Shown: positions 16,457 to 25,103 of the stretch, one piece after another | How positions within the stretch are numbered: position 1 is the stretch's first letter | Layout of the letters: each line of letters begins with the position of its first letter | Assembly (NCBI GenBank): GCA_036802945.1 | Contig: DAIRVG010000009.1 | Span: 1 to 64,000 of the forward strand | DNA: 64,000 nt | Origin: Gp6-AA40 sp036802945 | GTDB lineage: Bacteria; Acidobacteriota; Vicinamibacteria; Vicinamibacterales; UBA2999 | Reading direction: 5' to 3' | The notes under the pieces: model-generated | What the model was told of the DNA's origin: nothing | Databases searched by the model: none | Seen by the model: only the letters and a program-made list of their open reading frames with translations | Program-made: the position numbers and the translations under genes

Positions 16457-17794
16457 CTAAAAGCCGACGATGTGGTCGGCGTACGCCTGGTAGATGGCGT
16501 CGCTGGCGGACATGAAGGCGTGCGTCACCGGTGCGAGCATCGACGTATTCAACACGCGGCCGTGTTTCTTCACGATCTGGGAAAGTCCAGTTCCGAGATA
16601 CTTGGCCTCGCCCTCGTACAGGTGCGCGGCATGCTGTAATCCTGCCGGCGTGCGCTCGAACCCACCGCTCATCCGCTCCAGCACAAGGGAGCGATCGAAG
16701 GTAAACGCGAGGTATCCGGCGATGTCGTCGAGAACGGGAGCGAGCGGATCGTCGTCCCGCAGGGTTGCGCGCGCCGCGGTTCCTCGCCTGTCGGCGTCGG
16801 CGCGAAGTTGTCGTGCTTCGGCAACGATCTCCAGGCCCGCCGCCCGGTAATTCGGGACTAGCGGCCAGCTTCGAAGGAACAGGTGGTTATGGAAGTCCCA
16901 GGTGTAGTTCCGCTCGAGCAGGTGATAACCGGCGAGAAGGCGATCCAACGTGCGGGCGTCCGCGTCGAGCGCCGCCTGAATCAGATCTGGCGACACGGGA
17001 GCGCTGACAGGCCCCGCAATAGGCACGACTCTCGTCAATGAATACTCGGAGCCCTTCTGGCTCGGATCCATGAAAAAACTCGGGCTCCCCTGGTACGCGC
17101 CCGGCGCGTTTTTGTATGCGAGGTACGTTGCCAGCGAGCCGGTGACGCCGATCACGAGCACGAACAGCGCAAAGCGCTCCGACCGCTGACGTCGCCTCGC
17201 GACGTCGCTCTCGGGAGCCACCGGCAGGTATCCATAGACCAGCACGCCGATGATCATCAGGATGAGAGTGGCGATCATCAGGCGCCCCAGGTATAGCTCG
17301 GCCAGCCAGATCTCCATCGCCATCAGCGCGGCGGCAAGCATCGCACAGCCCTGGCGTCTGCGTGCGTCCGCCATCCAGCCGCGAGCCACCAGCACAGCGA
17401 CGCCGACCGGAGTGGCGAAGATCGCCGCCAGCAACACTTGGCAGACGATCCGCATCGGGTTGATCGACAGATTGTCGATGATCTGATCGCCCTGCGTGAC
17501 GATCGGATAGAGCAGCCAGGGAAAGACCAGCGGAAGGGAGCTCCCCAATCGCTTTCGCCATACGAGATAGGCCCCCGCGAGCGCGATGAACACGAGGCCA
17601 AGAACGCTGATGTATTCGCCCTGGTCGATCAGGTACTGCGCCTTGAGCCCGGTCTCGGCGACGGCAAGCACGAGGATCGTCACCGCGAGAGCGCCCGTGG
17701 CCGCGATGAGCCACGCGGGCGGCCGGGTTGATGTCGACTCCGCCGCCGGACGGATCCGCTCCGCGCCGCCGACAACGGTCGACACGCTCGTCAC
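16457..17794 (-). CDS. polytopic membrane protein of unknown function
   Basis: 445 residues. The start is placed at GTG 17794, because it overlaps the methyltransferase stop as GTGA; an in-frame ATG further upstream lies inside that gene. Residues 25-220 contain seven or eight membrane helices. Residues 225-445 form a soluble, helix-rich domain with Arg- and Asp-rich stretches (ADARTLDRLLAGYHLLERNY). I recognise no family. It sits between a methyltransferase and a two-component pair in one operon, so it may be part of the sensing module or its target; this is inference. Confidence 0.6.
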   Translation of the reverse strand: MTSVSTVVGGAERIRPAAESTSTRPPAWLIAATGALAVTILVLAVAETGLKAQYLIDQGEYISVLGLVFIALAGAYLVWRKRLGSSLPLVFPWLLYPIVTQGDQIIDNLSINPMRIVCQVLLAAIFATPVGVAVLVARGWMADARRRQGCAMLAAALMAMEIWLAELYLGRLMIATLILMIIGVLVYGYLPVAPESDVARRRQRSERFALFVLVIGVTGSLATYLAYKNAPGAYQGSPSFFMDPSQKGSEYSLTRVVPIAGPVSAPVSPDLIQAALDADARTLDRLLAGYHLLERNYTWDFHNHLFLRSWPLVPNYRAAGLEIVAEARQLRADADRRGTAARATLRDDDPLAPVLDDIAGYLAFTFDRSLVLERMSGGFERTPAGLQHAAHLYEGEAKYLGTGLSQIVKKHGRVLNTSMLAPVTHAFMSASDAIYQAYADHIVGF

Positions 17795-18819
17795 GGCTTC
17801 GTTCCGGTCACGAGCGAGTGTGGATTCGGCTTCGGAAGTTCTCGGACGCCCACGCCGGTGAACCCTGCGTCGCGCATCCACGCCGCCATCTCCGTCTTTG
17901 CGTGCGCCGAGCCATCGTCGCTCGTCAGCATCATATTGAGCGCGAAGTACACCGTAAATGCCGGTGTCCGCTTCGTCTCGTCATCGAAGAAGACGTCGCT
18001 GACGATCGCAACTCCACCTTGCTCGAGCGCATCGAACGTCTTGCGTAACAGCAGCCGGCAGGAGTCAGGTGATTCGCGATGCATCATGCCCGAGAGCAAC
18101 GCGGCGTCATATCCCGAACCGAAATCAGATTTCAGGTAGTCGCCGGCGACAAGGCGAACGCGATCCGCGTAGCCGCTTGCGCTGACGAGCTCCTGTGCGA
18201 CTTCAACGACACCGGGGACGTCGAGCACAGTGGCGAGCAGCCCAGGCGTCCGCTCCGCGAGGGCCACCGAGTACGTGCCAGGGCCGCCGCCAATGTCGAT
18301 CAGGTGCTTCCGCCCGTCGAGATTCAGATACGGCAGGATCGATCCGATGCCCCGCGCGCGTTCATGCATCGCGTGCACGAACGCGCGGGTCACCTCTTTG
18401 CTGTCGCCAAGCATGACCGACGCAGGCATCGGCGGCTTGCCATCGCGAAGCAGATCCGTCAGACGTCCCCACGCCGGATAGAGATTTTCGGCGTACTTGA
18501 ATCCATTCGCACTGAACTGCGGACTCGTGCGCGCAAGGTAGCCGGCGGCGATCGCGCTATTCGAGTAACTCGGACCGTCAGCAACGAGCAGTCCCTCGAC
18601 GACGCATGCGTTGAGAAGAAGCTGTATCGCCCGCGGGTGCGCATTGCACGCGTCGGCAAGCTGCGCGGCCGTTTTCGCGCCGGGCGACAGCAAAGTAAAA
18701 ATGTCGAGATTGACGGCTGCAAACAGGACCGCCGAGGACCGATAAGCCAGGCCGAGCTGCATGAGCAGAGCTGGGCTGGGCACGCGCGCCTGATCGGTCC
18801 CAGGCTGGGATGCGTTCAT
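17791..18819 (-). CDS. SAM-dependent O-methyltransferase (acetylserotonin type)
   Basis: 342 residues from ATG 18819, preceded by GGGGAG. The N-terminal winged-helix dimerisation domain (about 15-100) contains AVLFAAVNLDIFTLL. The Rossmann fold follows with motif I DIGGGPGTYSVALAE and motif II TVLDVPGVVEVA, and a late VAIVSDVFFDDE strand. This is the class of plant-type small-molecule O-methyltransferases, also found in bacterial natural-product pathways. The substrate cannot be told. It heads a four-gene minus-strand operon ending with the regulator at 13708, and diverges from eboA. Confidence 0.88.
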   Translation of the reverse strand: MNASQPGTDQARVPSPALLMQLGLAYRSSAVLFAAVNLDIFTLLSPGAKTAAQLADACNAHPRAIQLLLNACVVEGLLVADGPSYSNSAIAAGYLARTSPQFSANGFKYAENLYPAWGRLTDLLRDGKPPMPASVMLGDSKEVTRAFVHAMHERARGIGSILPYLNLDGRKHLIDIGGGPGTYSVALAERTPGLLATVLDVPGVVEVAQELVSASGYADRVRLVAGDYLKSDFGSGYDAALLSGMMHRESPDSCRLLLRKTFDALEQGGVAIVSDVFFDDETKRTPAFTVYFALNMMLTSDDGSAHAKTEMAAWMRDAGFTGVGVRELPKPNPHSLVTGTKP

Positions 18820-18918
18820 GAGGACTCCCCAAGATGTTGACGGGTATGAGCTTCTGATCTTCGCTGCTCGAGTACGTACTGTCAATTGTCGGAGTGTGCA
18901 GAATCGTGCGGCCATTGC

Positions 18919-19647
18919 ATGCCGCCCGGAAACCGGGGTCTAATTTTGCTGTTGGCCACAATCGATCTCCTCACGAGCGCGGTCTGCGCTCGAGCGGGCA
19001 CTGCAGCGCAGACCTGGCTCGACGCGGCTGTGTCACGTGCGGCGAAGGGAGATCGGGACGCCCTGTTCGCGGCATATACCAACGCTCCCAAGCACACCGG
19101 ACGTGACCTTCTTCAGCTCCCCGTGAGCGAGCGCGCGGCGCTTGCGTCGACAGCGCCAGGCACCTTCTTCGACCGGTGGACAGGTGACGATGCGGGCAGA
19201 GCCGTGTTGTTGCTAACGCTTGCGGAACATGTCGGTGCCGATCAGTTCGCGACCGCTGCGATTGAGTGCTACGAGCGTGGGGACTCGCGCGAGCAGCAAA
19301 GCTGGCTCAAGGCCTTGCCGCTCTTGCCAGGTTCCGAGCGCTTTTTGAGCGTCGCGATCGATGCCTGCCGCACGAACATCCTTCCGCAATTCGAATCGAT
19401 CGCCTGCGAGAACCCGTATCCCGAGCGTTACTTTCCGGAGCTGAACTTCAACCAGCTCGTCCTGAAGGCGATGTTCAATGGCATTTCGCTCGCGCGGATC
19501 GTCGGGCTTAGCGGACGATTGAACTCGGAATTGTCCCGTATGGCGCTCGACTACGCCGCGGAACGGCGAGCCGCGGGACGTTCCGTGCCCCTGGATCTCG
19601 CGCTCGCCCTGACGAAGGACGCACCCACGGAGGAGCAACTTCGATGA
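18919..19647 (+). CDS. eboA: EboA family protein
   Basis: 242 residues from ATG 18919; TTG 18886 in the same frame is the only earlier start, and neither has a clear ribosome-binding site. The pattern TWLDAAVSRAAKGDRDALF, AAYTNAPKHTGRDLL and later NQLVLKAMFNGISLARIVGL matches my knowledge of EboA, a helical protein of unknown activity found only in ebo clusters. It is followed by eboB with an ATGA overlap and then eboF. The ebo cluster was described in cyanobacteria, other bacteria and eustigmatophyte plastids, and is linked to moving scytonemin precursors to the periplasm in Nostoc. Confidence 0.8.
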   Translation: MPPGNRGLILLLATIDLLTSAVCARAGTAAQTWLDAAVSRAAKGDRDALFAAYTNAPKHTGRDLLQLPVSERAALASTAPGTFFDRWTGDDAGRAVLLLTLAEHVGADQFATAAIECYERGDSREQQSWLKALPLLPGSERFLSVAIDACRTNILPQFESIACENPYPERYFPELNFNQLVLKAMFNGISLARIVGLSGRLNSELSRMALDYAAERRAAGRSVPLDLALALTKDAPTEEQLR

Positions 19648-20528
19648 AGATTTTTGACCCACACGTCCATATGACCTCGCGGACAACCGACGACTACGAG
19701 GCGATGGCGCGCGCCGGCATCGTGGCACTCATTGAGCCCGCGTTCTGGCTCGGGCAGCCACGGACGATGGCGGGCAGCTTCATCGACTACTTCAACAGCC
19801 TGCTTGGATGGGAGCGCTTCCGCGCGTCGCAATTCGGCATCAGGCACTTCTGCACGATCGGGCTGAACCCGAAGGAATCGAACAACCCGAAGCTCGCGGA
19901 TGAGGTGCTTGCGTTGCTCCCGCGCTACTTGAACAAAGAGGGCGTCGTCGCCATCGGAGAGATCGGTTTCGACGATCAGACGGACGCCGAAGAGAAATCA
20001 TTGGTCAAGCAGCTCGAGCTGGCGGGCGAGTACGACCTGCCCGTGCTCATCCACACGCCGCACCGGGACAAGAAGCGAGGAACCATCCGGACGATCGAGG
20101 TCGTCAAGCGGGTGGGCTTACCCGAGGAGCGCGTCCTCATCGATCACAATAATGAGGAGACGCTGCCGTTCGTGCTGGAAACGCGCTGCTGGGCGGGCCA
20201 CTCTCTCTATCCGAACACGAAGATGGACGAGCAGCGCATGGCCGTGCTCGTGCGGAAGTTCGGCACCAGCCGAATGATTATCAACAGTGCCGCGGACTGG
20301 GGTATCAGCGATCCGCTTAAAGTGCCGAAAGCGGTCGAGGTCATGCGCGCGAACGGCGTCGCTGACGCCGATATTCAGCGCATCGTCTGGGACAACCCCG
20401 TCGCCTTTTTCGGCCAGACCGGACGGCTCGACGTAGGAGACATCAGCGAGCGGCCCGCGATCGACCGGCAGCAGAAGTTCGAGAACAACTCCGTCCTGCG
20501 CGGAGAACAGATCACCGCGACACGGTGA
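19644..20528 (+). CDS. eboB: EboB, TatD-family metal-dependent hydrolase
   Basis: 294 residues. Metal-binding motifs of the TatD/amidohydrolase superfamily are visible: FDPHVHM at residues 3-9, AIGEIGFDDQ, VLIHTPHRDK, VLIDHNNEET and NSAADWGISDP. A long internal helix region (FIDYFNSLLGWERFRA) is typical of the Ebo version. The enzymatic substrate is not established for this subfamily. ATG overlaps the eboA stop, and the eboF start overlaps its own stop (GTGA), so the three genes are coupled. Confidence 0.9.
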   Translation: MKIFDPHVHMTSRTTDDYEAMARAGIVALIEPAFWLGQPRTMAGSFIDYFNSLLGWERFRASQFGIRHFCTIGLNPKESNNPKLADEVLALLPRYLNKEGVVAIGEIGFDDQTDAEEKSLVKQLELAGEYDLPVLIHTPHRDKKRGTIRTIEVVKRVGLPEERVLIDHNNEETLPFVLETRCWAGHSLYPNTKMDEQRMAVLVRKFGTSRMIINSAADWGISDPLKVPKAVEVMRANGVADADIQRIVWDNPVAFFGQTGRLDVGDISERPAIDRQQKFENNSVLRGEQITATR

Positions 20529-21919
20529 CGCACCCGACGGCGGTTATCAACGTCGTCGGCCTCACGCCGGCACTGATTGGCAGCGACACACCGAATCTCC
20601 GCGCCCTGGCGCACGACGGCAGCATAGGCCCGATCCGCGCCGTGCTACCCGCGGTGACGTGCACGGCGCAAGCGACCTACCTGACTGGAACGCTCCCGAA
20701 AGACCACGGTATCGTCGGCAATGGGTGGTACTTTCGCGATCTCGCGCAGGTGATGTTCTGGCGCCAGTCAAACCAGCTCGTGGCGGGAGAGAAGGTGTGG
20801 GAAACGGCGCGTCGCCGCGACCCCGCGGTGACCTGCGCCAACATGTTCTGGTGGTACAACATGTACAGCTCGGCGGACTGGTCAGTCACGCCGCGCCCCA
20901 TCTATCCGGCCGATGGCCGGAAGATTCCTGATATCTACGGATTCCCGGCGGACCTGACCGCACGCCTCACGGCCGACATCGGGACGTTTCCCTTTTTCAA
21001 CTTCTGGGGACCGAACGCCGACATTCGCTCCAGCAACTGGATCGCCGAGGCCTCGCTGCGCATTGACGAATGGATGTCGCCGTCGCTGCTCCTGATTTAC
21101 CTCCCGCACCTCGACTACAACATGCAACGCCTCGGACCGGATGACGATCGGATCCGGGCTGATGTGCGGGCGATCGACGCCGTCTGCGGGCGTCTCATCG
21201 ACCGCCTTCGCGCCCGCGGCCGCCGCATCATCGTGCTTTCCGAATACGGCCTGACCAAGGTCACATGGCCCGTGCACATCAACCGGGCGCTGCGCGAGGC
21301 GGGACTGCTGGTCGTTCGCGAGGAGCTCGGCACGGATGCCTTGGATACTGGAGCAAGCCAGGCATTCGCCGTCGCCGACCATCAGATCGCGCACATTTAC
21401 GTCCGCAATGCGGCGCGTATCGGCGAGGCCAAAGCGCTGGTCGAACGGCTCCAGGGTGTGGAGAGCGTCCTCGAGGGCGCCGGCATTGCCGCTCATGGGT
21501 TGAATCACGAACGCTCGGGTGAGCTGATTGCGATCGCCGCCTCGGATTCGTGGTTCACTTATTACTATTGGCTCGACGACAGTCGCGCGCCGGACTTTGC
21601 GCGAACAGTCGACATCCATCGCAAGCCCGGGTACGACCCCGCCGAGCTCTTCCTTGATCCGGCGATATCGATGCCCAAGCTCAAGATCGGATACACGCTT
21701 GCGAAGAAGGCACTCGGCTTCCGGTATCTGCTGGAAGTGATCCCGCTGGACGCATCGCTTGTTCGGGGGTCGCACGGTCGAATCACCGACCGCGCCGAGG
21801 ATGGACCGGTGTTCATCTCGTCAGAGAAGAACGCCGTGCGGGGCGTGATGGAACCGACATCGGTCCGTGACGCCATGCTCGCGCATCTTTTCGATCAGGT
21901 CCCTGGCACCACGCGCTGA
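20525..21919 (+). CDS. eboF: EboF, alkaline-phosphatase superfamily nucleotide pyrophosphatase/phosphodiesterase
   Basis: 464 residues, GTG start overlapping the eboB stop. The fold is the type I phosphodiesterase/nucleotide pyrophosphatase one: the nucleophile Thr lies in AVTCTAQATYLTG, and metal ligands in LPHLDYNMQRLGP, LSEYGLTK and AVADHQIAHIYV, then HGRITD. LSEYGL replaces the usual LSDHGM, a conservative change seen in this branch. In ebo clusters this protein is thought to act on a phosphorylated or nucleotide-linked metabolite; this is inference. The 3' end overlaps the convergent eboC gene by 25 bases. Confidence 0.88.
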   Translation: MTHPTAVINVVGLTPALIGSDTPNLRALAHDGSIGPIRAVLPAVTCTAQATYLTGTLPKDHGIVGNGWYFRDLAQVMFWRQSNQLVAGEKVWETARRRDPAVTCANMFWWYNMYSSADWSVTPRPIYPADGRKIPDIYGFPADLTARLTADIGTFPFFNFWGPNADIRSSNWIAEASLRIDEWMSPSLLLIYLPHLDYNMQRLGPDDDRIRADVRAIDAVCGRLIDRLRARGRRIIVLSEYGLTKVTWPVHINRALREAGLLVVREELGTDALDTGASQAFAVADHQIAHIYVRNAARIGEAKALVERLQGVESVLEGAGIAAHGLNHERSGELIAIAASDSWFTYYYWLDDSRAPDFARTVDIHRKPGYDPAELFLDPAISMPKLKIGYTLAKKALGFRYLLEVIPLDASLVRGSHGRITDRAEDGPVFISSEKNAVRGVMEPTSVRDAMLAHLFDQVPGTTR

Positions 21920-22602
21920 AGCATGAGCGTCGCGGGGAAGCCCGCGGCCGCGAGCGCGACCAGGGCAATTCCGCCGCCGCTCAACGCGACCACACCCGCA
22001 TCAAACAGTGAGATCCCCGCGATGAGGAGCGGAACCACAACTCCGGCACGCGGACCAATCCGCTTTGCCACCTCGGTCAGCCCCACAACGTAGGCGATGA
22101 GACACAGGGCGGCCACAAGAACGCTGCGCGGAACCGCCACCGCCGCGGCAGCCGCGGCAACGCAGTACACCAGCCCTCGGCAGAGACCCATCACCAACGG
22201 ACCGAGCGGATTCTTCTTGTGGTGATAGTTGTAGCGGACGATCGCCGCAGCGAGAAGAAGGCTCCAAGCAAGCGGCGCCACAAATCGCGTCTGCATGGCC
22301 ACGACGAACACACCGGCCCCGAGCATCGCAAAACCGGATACGAACGCAGCCCGCGCGGTGACGTCGCCCGCGGGAATCGGCCGGTCGGGCCGCTCGACCG
22401 CGTCGATGTGCCTGTCGAATGCATCATTGAGGAACATGCCGGCTGTGTAGAGCAACGACACGCCAGCCGCCACTCGCGCAACGACGGACCACTGAACAGG
22501 AGCATGCGCCGCGACGATGCCGGCGAGAACGTTGGTCCAGATGGTCGGCAGGTTCGAGATCCGCGAGAGCAGGAGGTACGCCCGCCATCGCGGACGCTTC
22601 AC
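21895..22602 (-). CDS. eboC: EboC, UbiA-like membrane prenyltransferase
   Basis: 235 residues from GTG 22602, whose GTGA overlaps the eboE stop (ATG 22626 is an alternative start). The first Asp-rich motif is present as NDAFDRHIDAVERPDRPIP. A second UbiA motif (DxxxD) is not obvious: the equivalent region reads YNYHHKKNPLGPLVMG. Eight or nine membrane helices are predicted from hydrophobicity. The UbiA fold transfers prenyl groups to aromatic or other acceptors; the acceptor in ebo pathways is unknown. It is the last gene of the tyrS-eboE-eboC run and converges on eboF. Confidence 0.88.
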   Translation of the reverse strand: MKRPRWRAYLLLSRISNLPTIWTNVLAGIVAAHAPVQWSVVARVAAGVSLLYTAGMFLNDAFDRHIDAVERPDRPIPAGDVTARAAFVSGFAMLGAGVFVVAMQTRFVAPLAWSLLLAAAIVRYNYHHKKNPLGPLVMGLCRGLVYCVAAAAAAVAVPRSVLVAALCLIAYVVGLTEVAKRIGPRAGVVVPLLIAGISLFDAGVVALSGGGIALVALAAAGFPATLMLQRVVPGT

Positions 22603-23798
22603 GCCTCGAGCAGCGACCGTGTCCATGACAGCTCGCGAGCGATCGCCGTGCAGACGTCGGTCGTGCGGTACTCCGGCGGCAGCACGTCCCACGTGTATGT
22701 TTCGATCTCGAGATAGCGGCACGCCGGCTCGCGCCTCAGCGCGCCGAGCAGCGCGGATAAATCGCGCTGCGTTGTCTCGAATCCCTGCATCGCGGCGAGA
22801 AAGATCGGCACGTGGAAGTGGACACGCCAGTCGCGGTACATTCCTGGATCGCGCGCCGCGGCGGCAAGCGCATCAGGCAGGTCCGTAAACTGGACCCGCC
22901 CCGCGGCGCTGTTCTCGACCACCTGGTGAAGATACGTGTCGTCGGCGAACCGCGTCAGCGAATGCGACAGTGCCGCCGCGTCCTGATGCTCCAGGTGCAG
23001 AGCCGAGCTGACCTGCACCTTCAGAATCCTGATGCCTGCGTCACTCAGCTTGCGCAGCGCCACAAGCGGATCCTCGAACTCCACAGCAACATGACACGCA
23101 TCGAGGCAGATCCCGACATGCCGCCGGACGTCATCCACGGCAAGAGGCGTCCCCGTGTCGGCGGAGACCGACGACACGAGCGAGGGATCGAACAGGTATT
23201 TCGAAAAGAACTCGACGGCATCGTCTGTGGTCTCGATGAGACACGCGGGCTCGGGTTCGATTGCAAGGGCAACGGTCGCGCCCGCCTGCTGGCGGAGCCG
23301 TACGAGAAACGCGGCGTGGCGAAGAAAATTCGTGGCGATTGTTCTGGCGTCGCCATTGTCATGAACCGCAGCTCGGAAAGCGCCCGGCACGGTACTGACG
23401 CTCCCCTCGATGTCGTCGCGGCCCGCGAGAAGCGCCGCGAGTATGCGGGCCAGGGAGTTCGAGTAGTCCAGCCGCTCGCGCGTGCGCCAGTCTGGCAAGT
23501 ACACCCGCTCCTTCACACGCTCACTGTGAAAGGCGCCGTACGGAAACCCGTTGATCGTGAAGACGTAGTAGTTGCCTTCGCGCAGGAAGGCGCGAAAGCG
23601 ATCGAGTACCGCCTGCTGGTCCAGTGCCGTGGCGGCTTCGGCAGATACACGGAGTCCCACGGCCATCGCACCATGGTAGCCAAGGATCTTGCGAATGCGC
23701 GGCAACGACGTTCGCAGCGCGTCATCCATCGCTTCCCACGTCTCACCGGGATGAATATTGGAGCAATACGTGAGGTGAAACCCATCGCCGACCTTCAT
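22599..23798 (-). CDS. eboE: EboE, TIM-barrel metabolite traffic protein
   Basis: 399 residues. The N-terminus LTYCSNIHPGETW and the later VALAIEPEPACLIET, VGICLDACHVAVEFEDP and LKVQVSSALHL segments match the EboE family, a xylose-isomerase/AP-endonuclease-like TIM barrel with putative metal ligands (E in IEPEP, D and H in CLDACHVA). No activity is established. The gene starts ten bases after the tyrS stop and ends in a GTGA overlap with eboC. The usual eboD (AroB-like cyclase) gene is not here. Confidence 0.88.
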   Translation of the reverse strand: MKVGDGFHLTYCSNIHPGETWEAMDDALRTSLPRIRKILGYHGAMAVGLRVSAEAATALDQQAVLDRFRAFLREGNYYVFTINGFPYGAFHSERVKERVYLPDWRTRERLDYSNSLARILAALLAGRDDIEGSVSTVPGAFRAAVHDNGDARTIATNFLRHAAFLVRLRQQAGATVALAIEPEPACLIETTDDAVEFFSKYLFDPSLVSSVSADTGTPLAVDDVRRHVGICLDACHVAVEFEDPLVALRKLSDAGIRILKVQVSSALHLEHQDAAALSHSLTRFADDTYLHQVVENSAAGRVQFTDLPDALAAAARDPGMYRDWRVHFHVPIFLAAMQGFETTQRDLSALLGALRREPACRYLEIETYTWDVLPPEYRTTDVCTAIARELSWTRSLLEA

Positions 23799-23808
23799 GT
23801 CGATAGAC

Positions 23809-25080
23809 CTAACCGATTTTTACGACGTGGTTCTGCTTGGCGCCCTTACGGAGGACGAAGAGGCGCCCGTCTATGGCGTCGCCGGAGCGGAGCCGCGCCT
23901 TTTCGTCAGTGACGCGGCGGTTGTTGACGTAGACGCCGCCGCCGCGAATCAGACGGGTGGCTTCGCCCTTGGACGCGGTCAACCCGCTGGATGCGAGAAG
24001 CTCCACCACCGCAACGCCATCGCCCGCCAGCTTATCCGCCGTTACGGTCGACGAAGGCACATCGTCGAAGACCGACAACACGTCCTCGGCAGGGAGCATC
24101 GAAATGTCTTCACCAAAGAGGACGCCGGACGCCCGCTCCGCACGCGCGACGGCCTCGTCGCCGTGCACCATCCGCGTGACCTCGCGCGCGAGCGCTCGCT
24201 GCGCTTCGCGCAACTCCGGTGCCATCCGCGCGGTGTCTTCGAGCTGTTCGACGGTGGGTCGATCGAGAAAGGTGAAGAACCGAAGGTACTTCCCCACGTC
24301 GCCGTCCTCGGTGTGCAACCAGAACTGGAAGAAGCGGAATGGCGAGGTCAAGCTCGGATCGAGCCACACGGCCCCCGCCTCGGTCTTGCCGAATTTTGTT
24401 CCCGATGCCGTTGTCAGCAACGGCATCACGAGACCGTGGGCCTTTGTCCCTTTGAGGCGACGAATTAAATCGCATCCGGCGAGGATGTTTCCCCATTGAT
24501 CACTTCCACCAACCTGCAGCGTGCAGCCGAAGCGATCGTTCAGCACGAGAAAGTCGTACGCCTGCAGCAGTGAGTAGCTGAACTCCGTGTACGAAATCCC
24601 CTCCTCGCTCTCCATGCGGCGCTTGACCGACTCCCTCGCGAGCATGGCGTTCACGGTGAAGTACTTGCCCACGTCTCGCAGAAACTCCATCGCGTTCATC
24701 TTCGTCAGCCAGTCCGCGTTGTTCACGAGCCGTGCGGTGTTGGTGGACGCATCGAAATCAAGAAAGCGCGCGAGTTGTTCGCGGATCGACGCAACGTTCG
24801 CCTCGACCTGATCCACGCTGAGCAACGTGCGTTCGGTGCTTTTGCCGCTGGGATCGCCAATCAGACCAGTGCCGCCGCCGACAATCGCAATCGGGCTGTG
24901 ACCAAGACGCTGCATTCGTGCGAGTGCGAGTGCGGGCAGCAGATGGCCCACGTGCAGGCTGGACGCCGTCGGATCAAAGCCGCTGTATGCGGTGACTTTC
25001 TCTCGCGCGAGAACGTCGCGCAGCCCCTCGGTGGCGTCGTACACAAGACCGCGCCACTCCAACTCGCCATACAGGTCCAT
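23809..25080 (-). CDS. tyrS: tyrosine--tRNA ligase
   Basis: 423 residues, the normal length. It attaches tyrosine to tRNA-Tyr in the cytoplasm. The HIGH signature appears as HVGHLL, the KMSKS loop as KFGKT, and the tyrosine-binding loop as QVGGSDQWGNI. An S4 RNA-binding domain closes the protein (KGEATRLIRGGGVYVNN). The ATG is only 23 bases from the divergent phosphoesterase start, with AT-rich TATA sequence between them serving as possible -10 boxes for both genes. Ten bases downstream lies eboE, so tyrS and the eboEC half may be cotranscribed. Confidence 0.97.
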   Translation of the reverse strand: MDLYGELEWRGLVYDATEGLRDVLAREKVTAYSGFDPTASSLHVGHLLPALALARMQRLGHSPIAIVGGGTGLIGDPSGKSTERTLLSVDQVEANVASIREQLARFLDFDASTNTARLVNNADWLTKMNAMEFLRDVGKYFTVNAMLARESVKRRMESEEGISYTEFSYSLLQAYDFLVLNDRFGCTLQVGGSDQWGNILAGCDLIRRLKGTKAHGLVMPLLTTASGTKFGKTEAGAVWLDPSLTSPFRFFQFWLHTEDGDVGKYLRFFTFLDRPTVEQLEDTARMAPELREAQRALAREVTRMVHGDEAVARAERASGVLFGEDISMLPAEDVLSVFDDVPSSTVTADKLAGDGVAVVELLASSGLTASKGEATRLIRGGGVYVNNRRVTDEKARLRSGDAIDGRLFVLRKGAKQNHVVKIG

Positions 25081-25103
25081 CAGCCGCTACTATACAACCG
25101 CGT

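Noticed and set aside
22812..23912. 366-codon plus-strand frame
   Set aside because: It is antisense to eboE and has no motif; eboE has family-specific segments.
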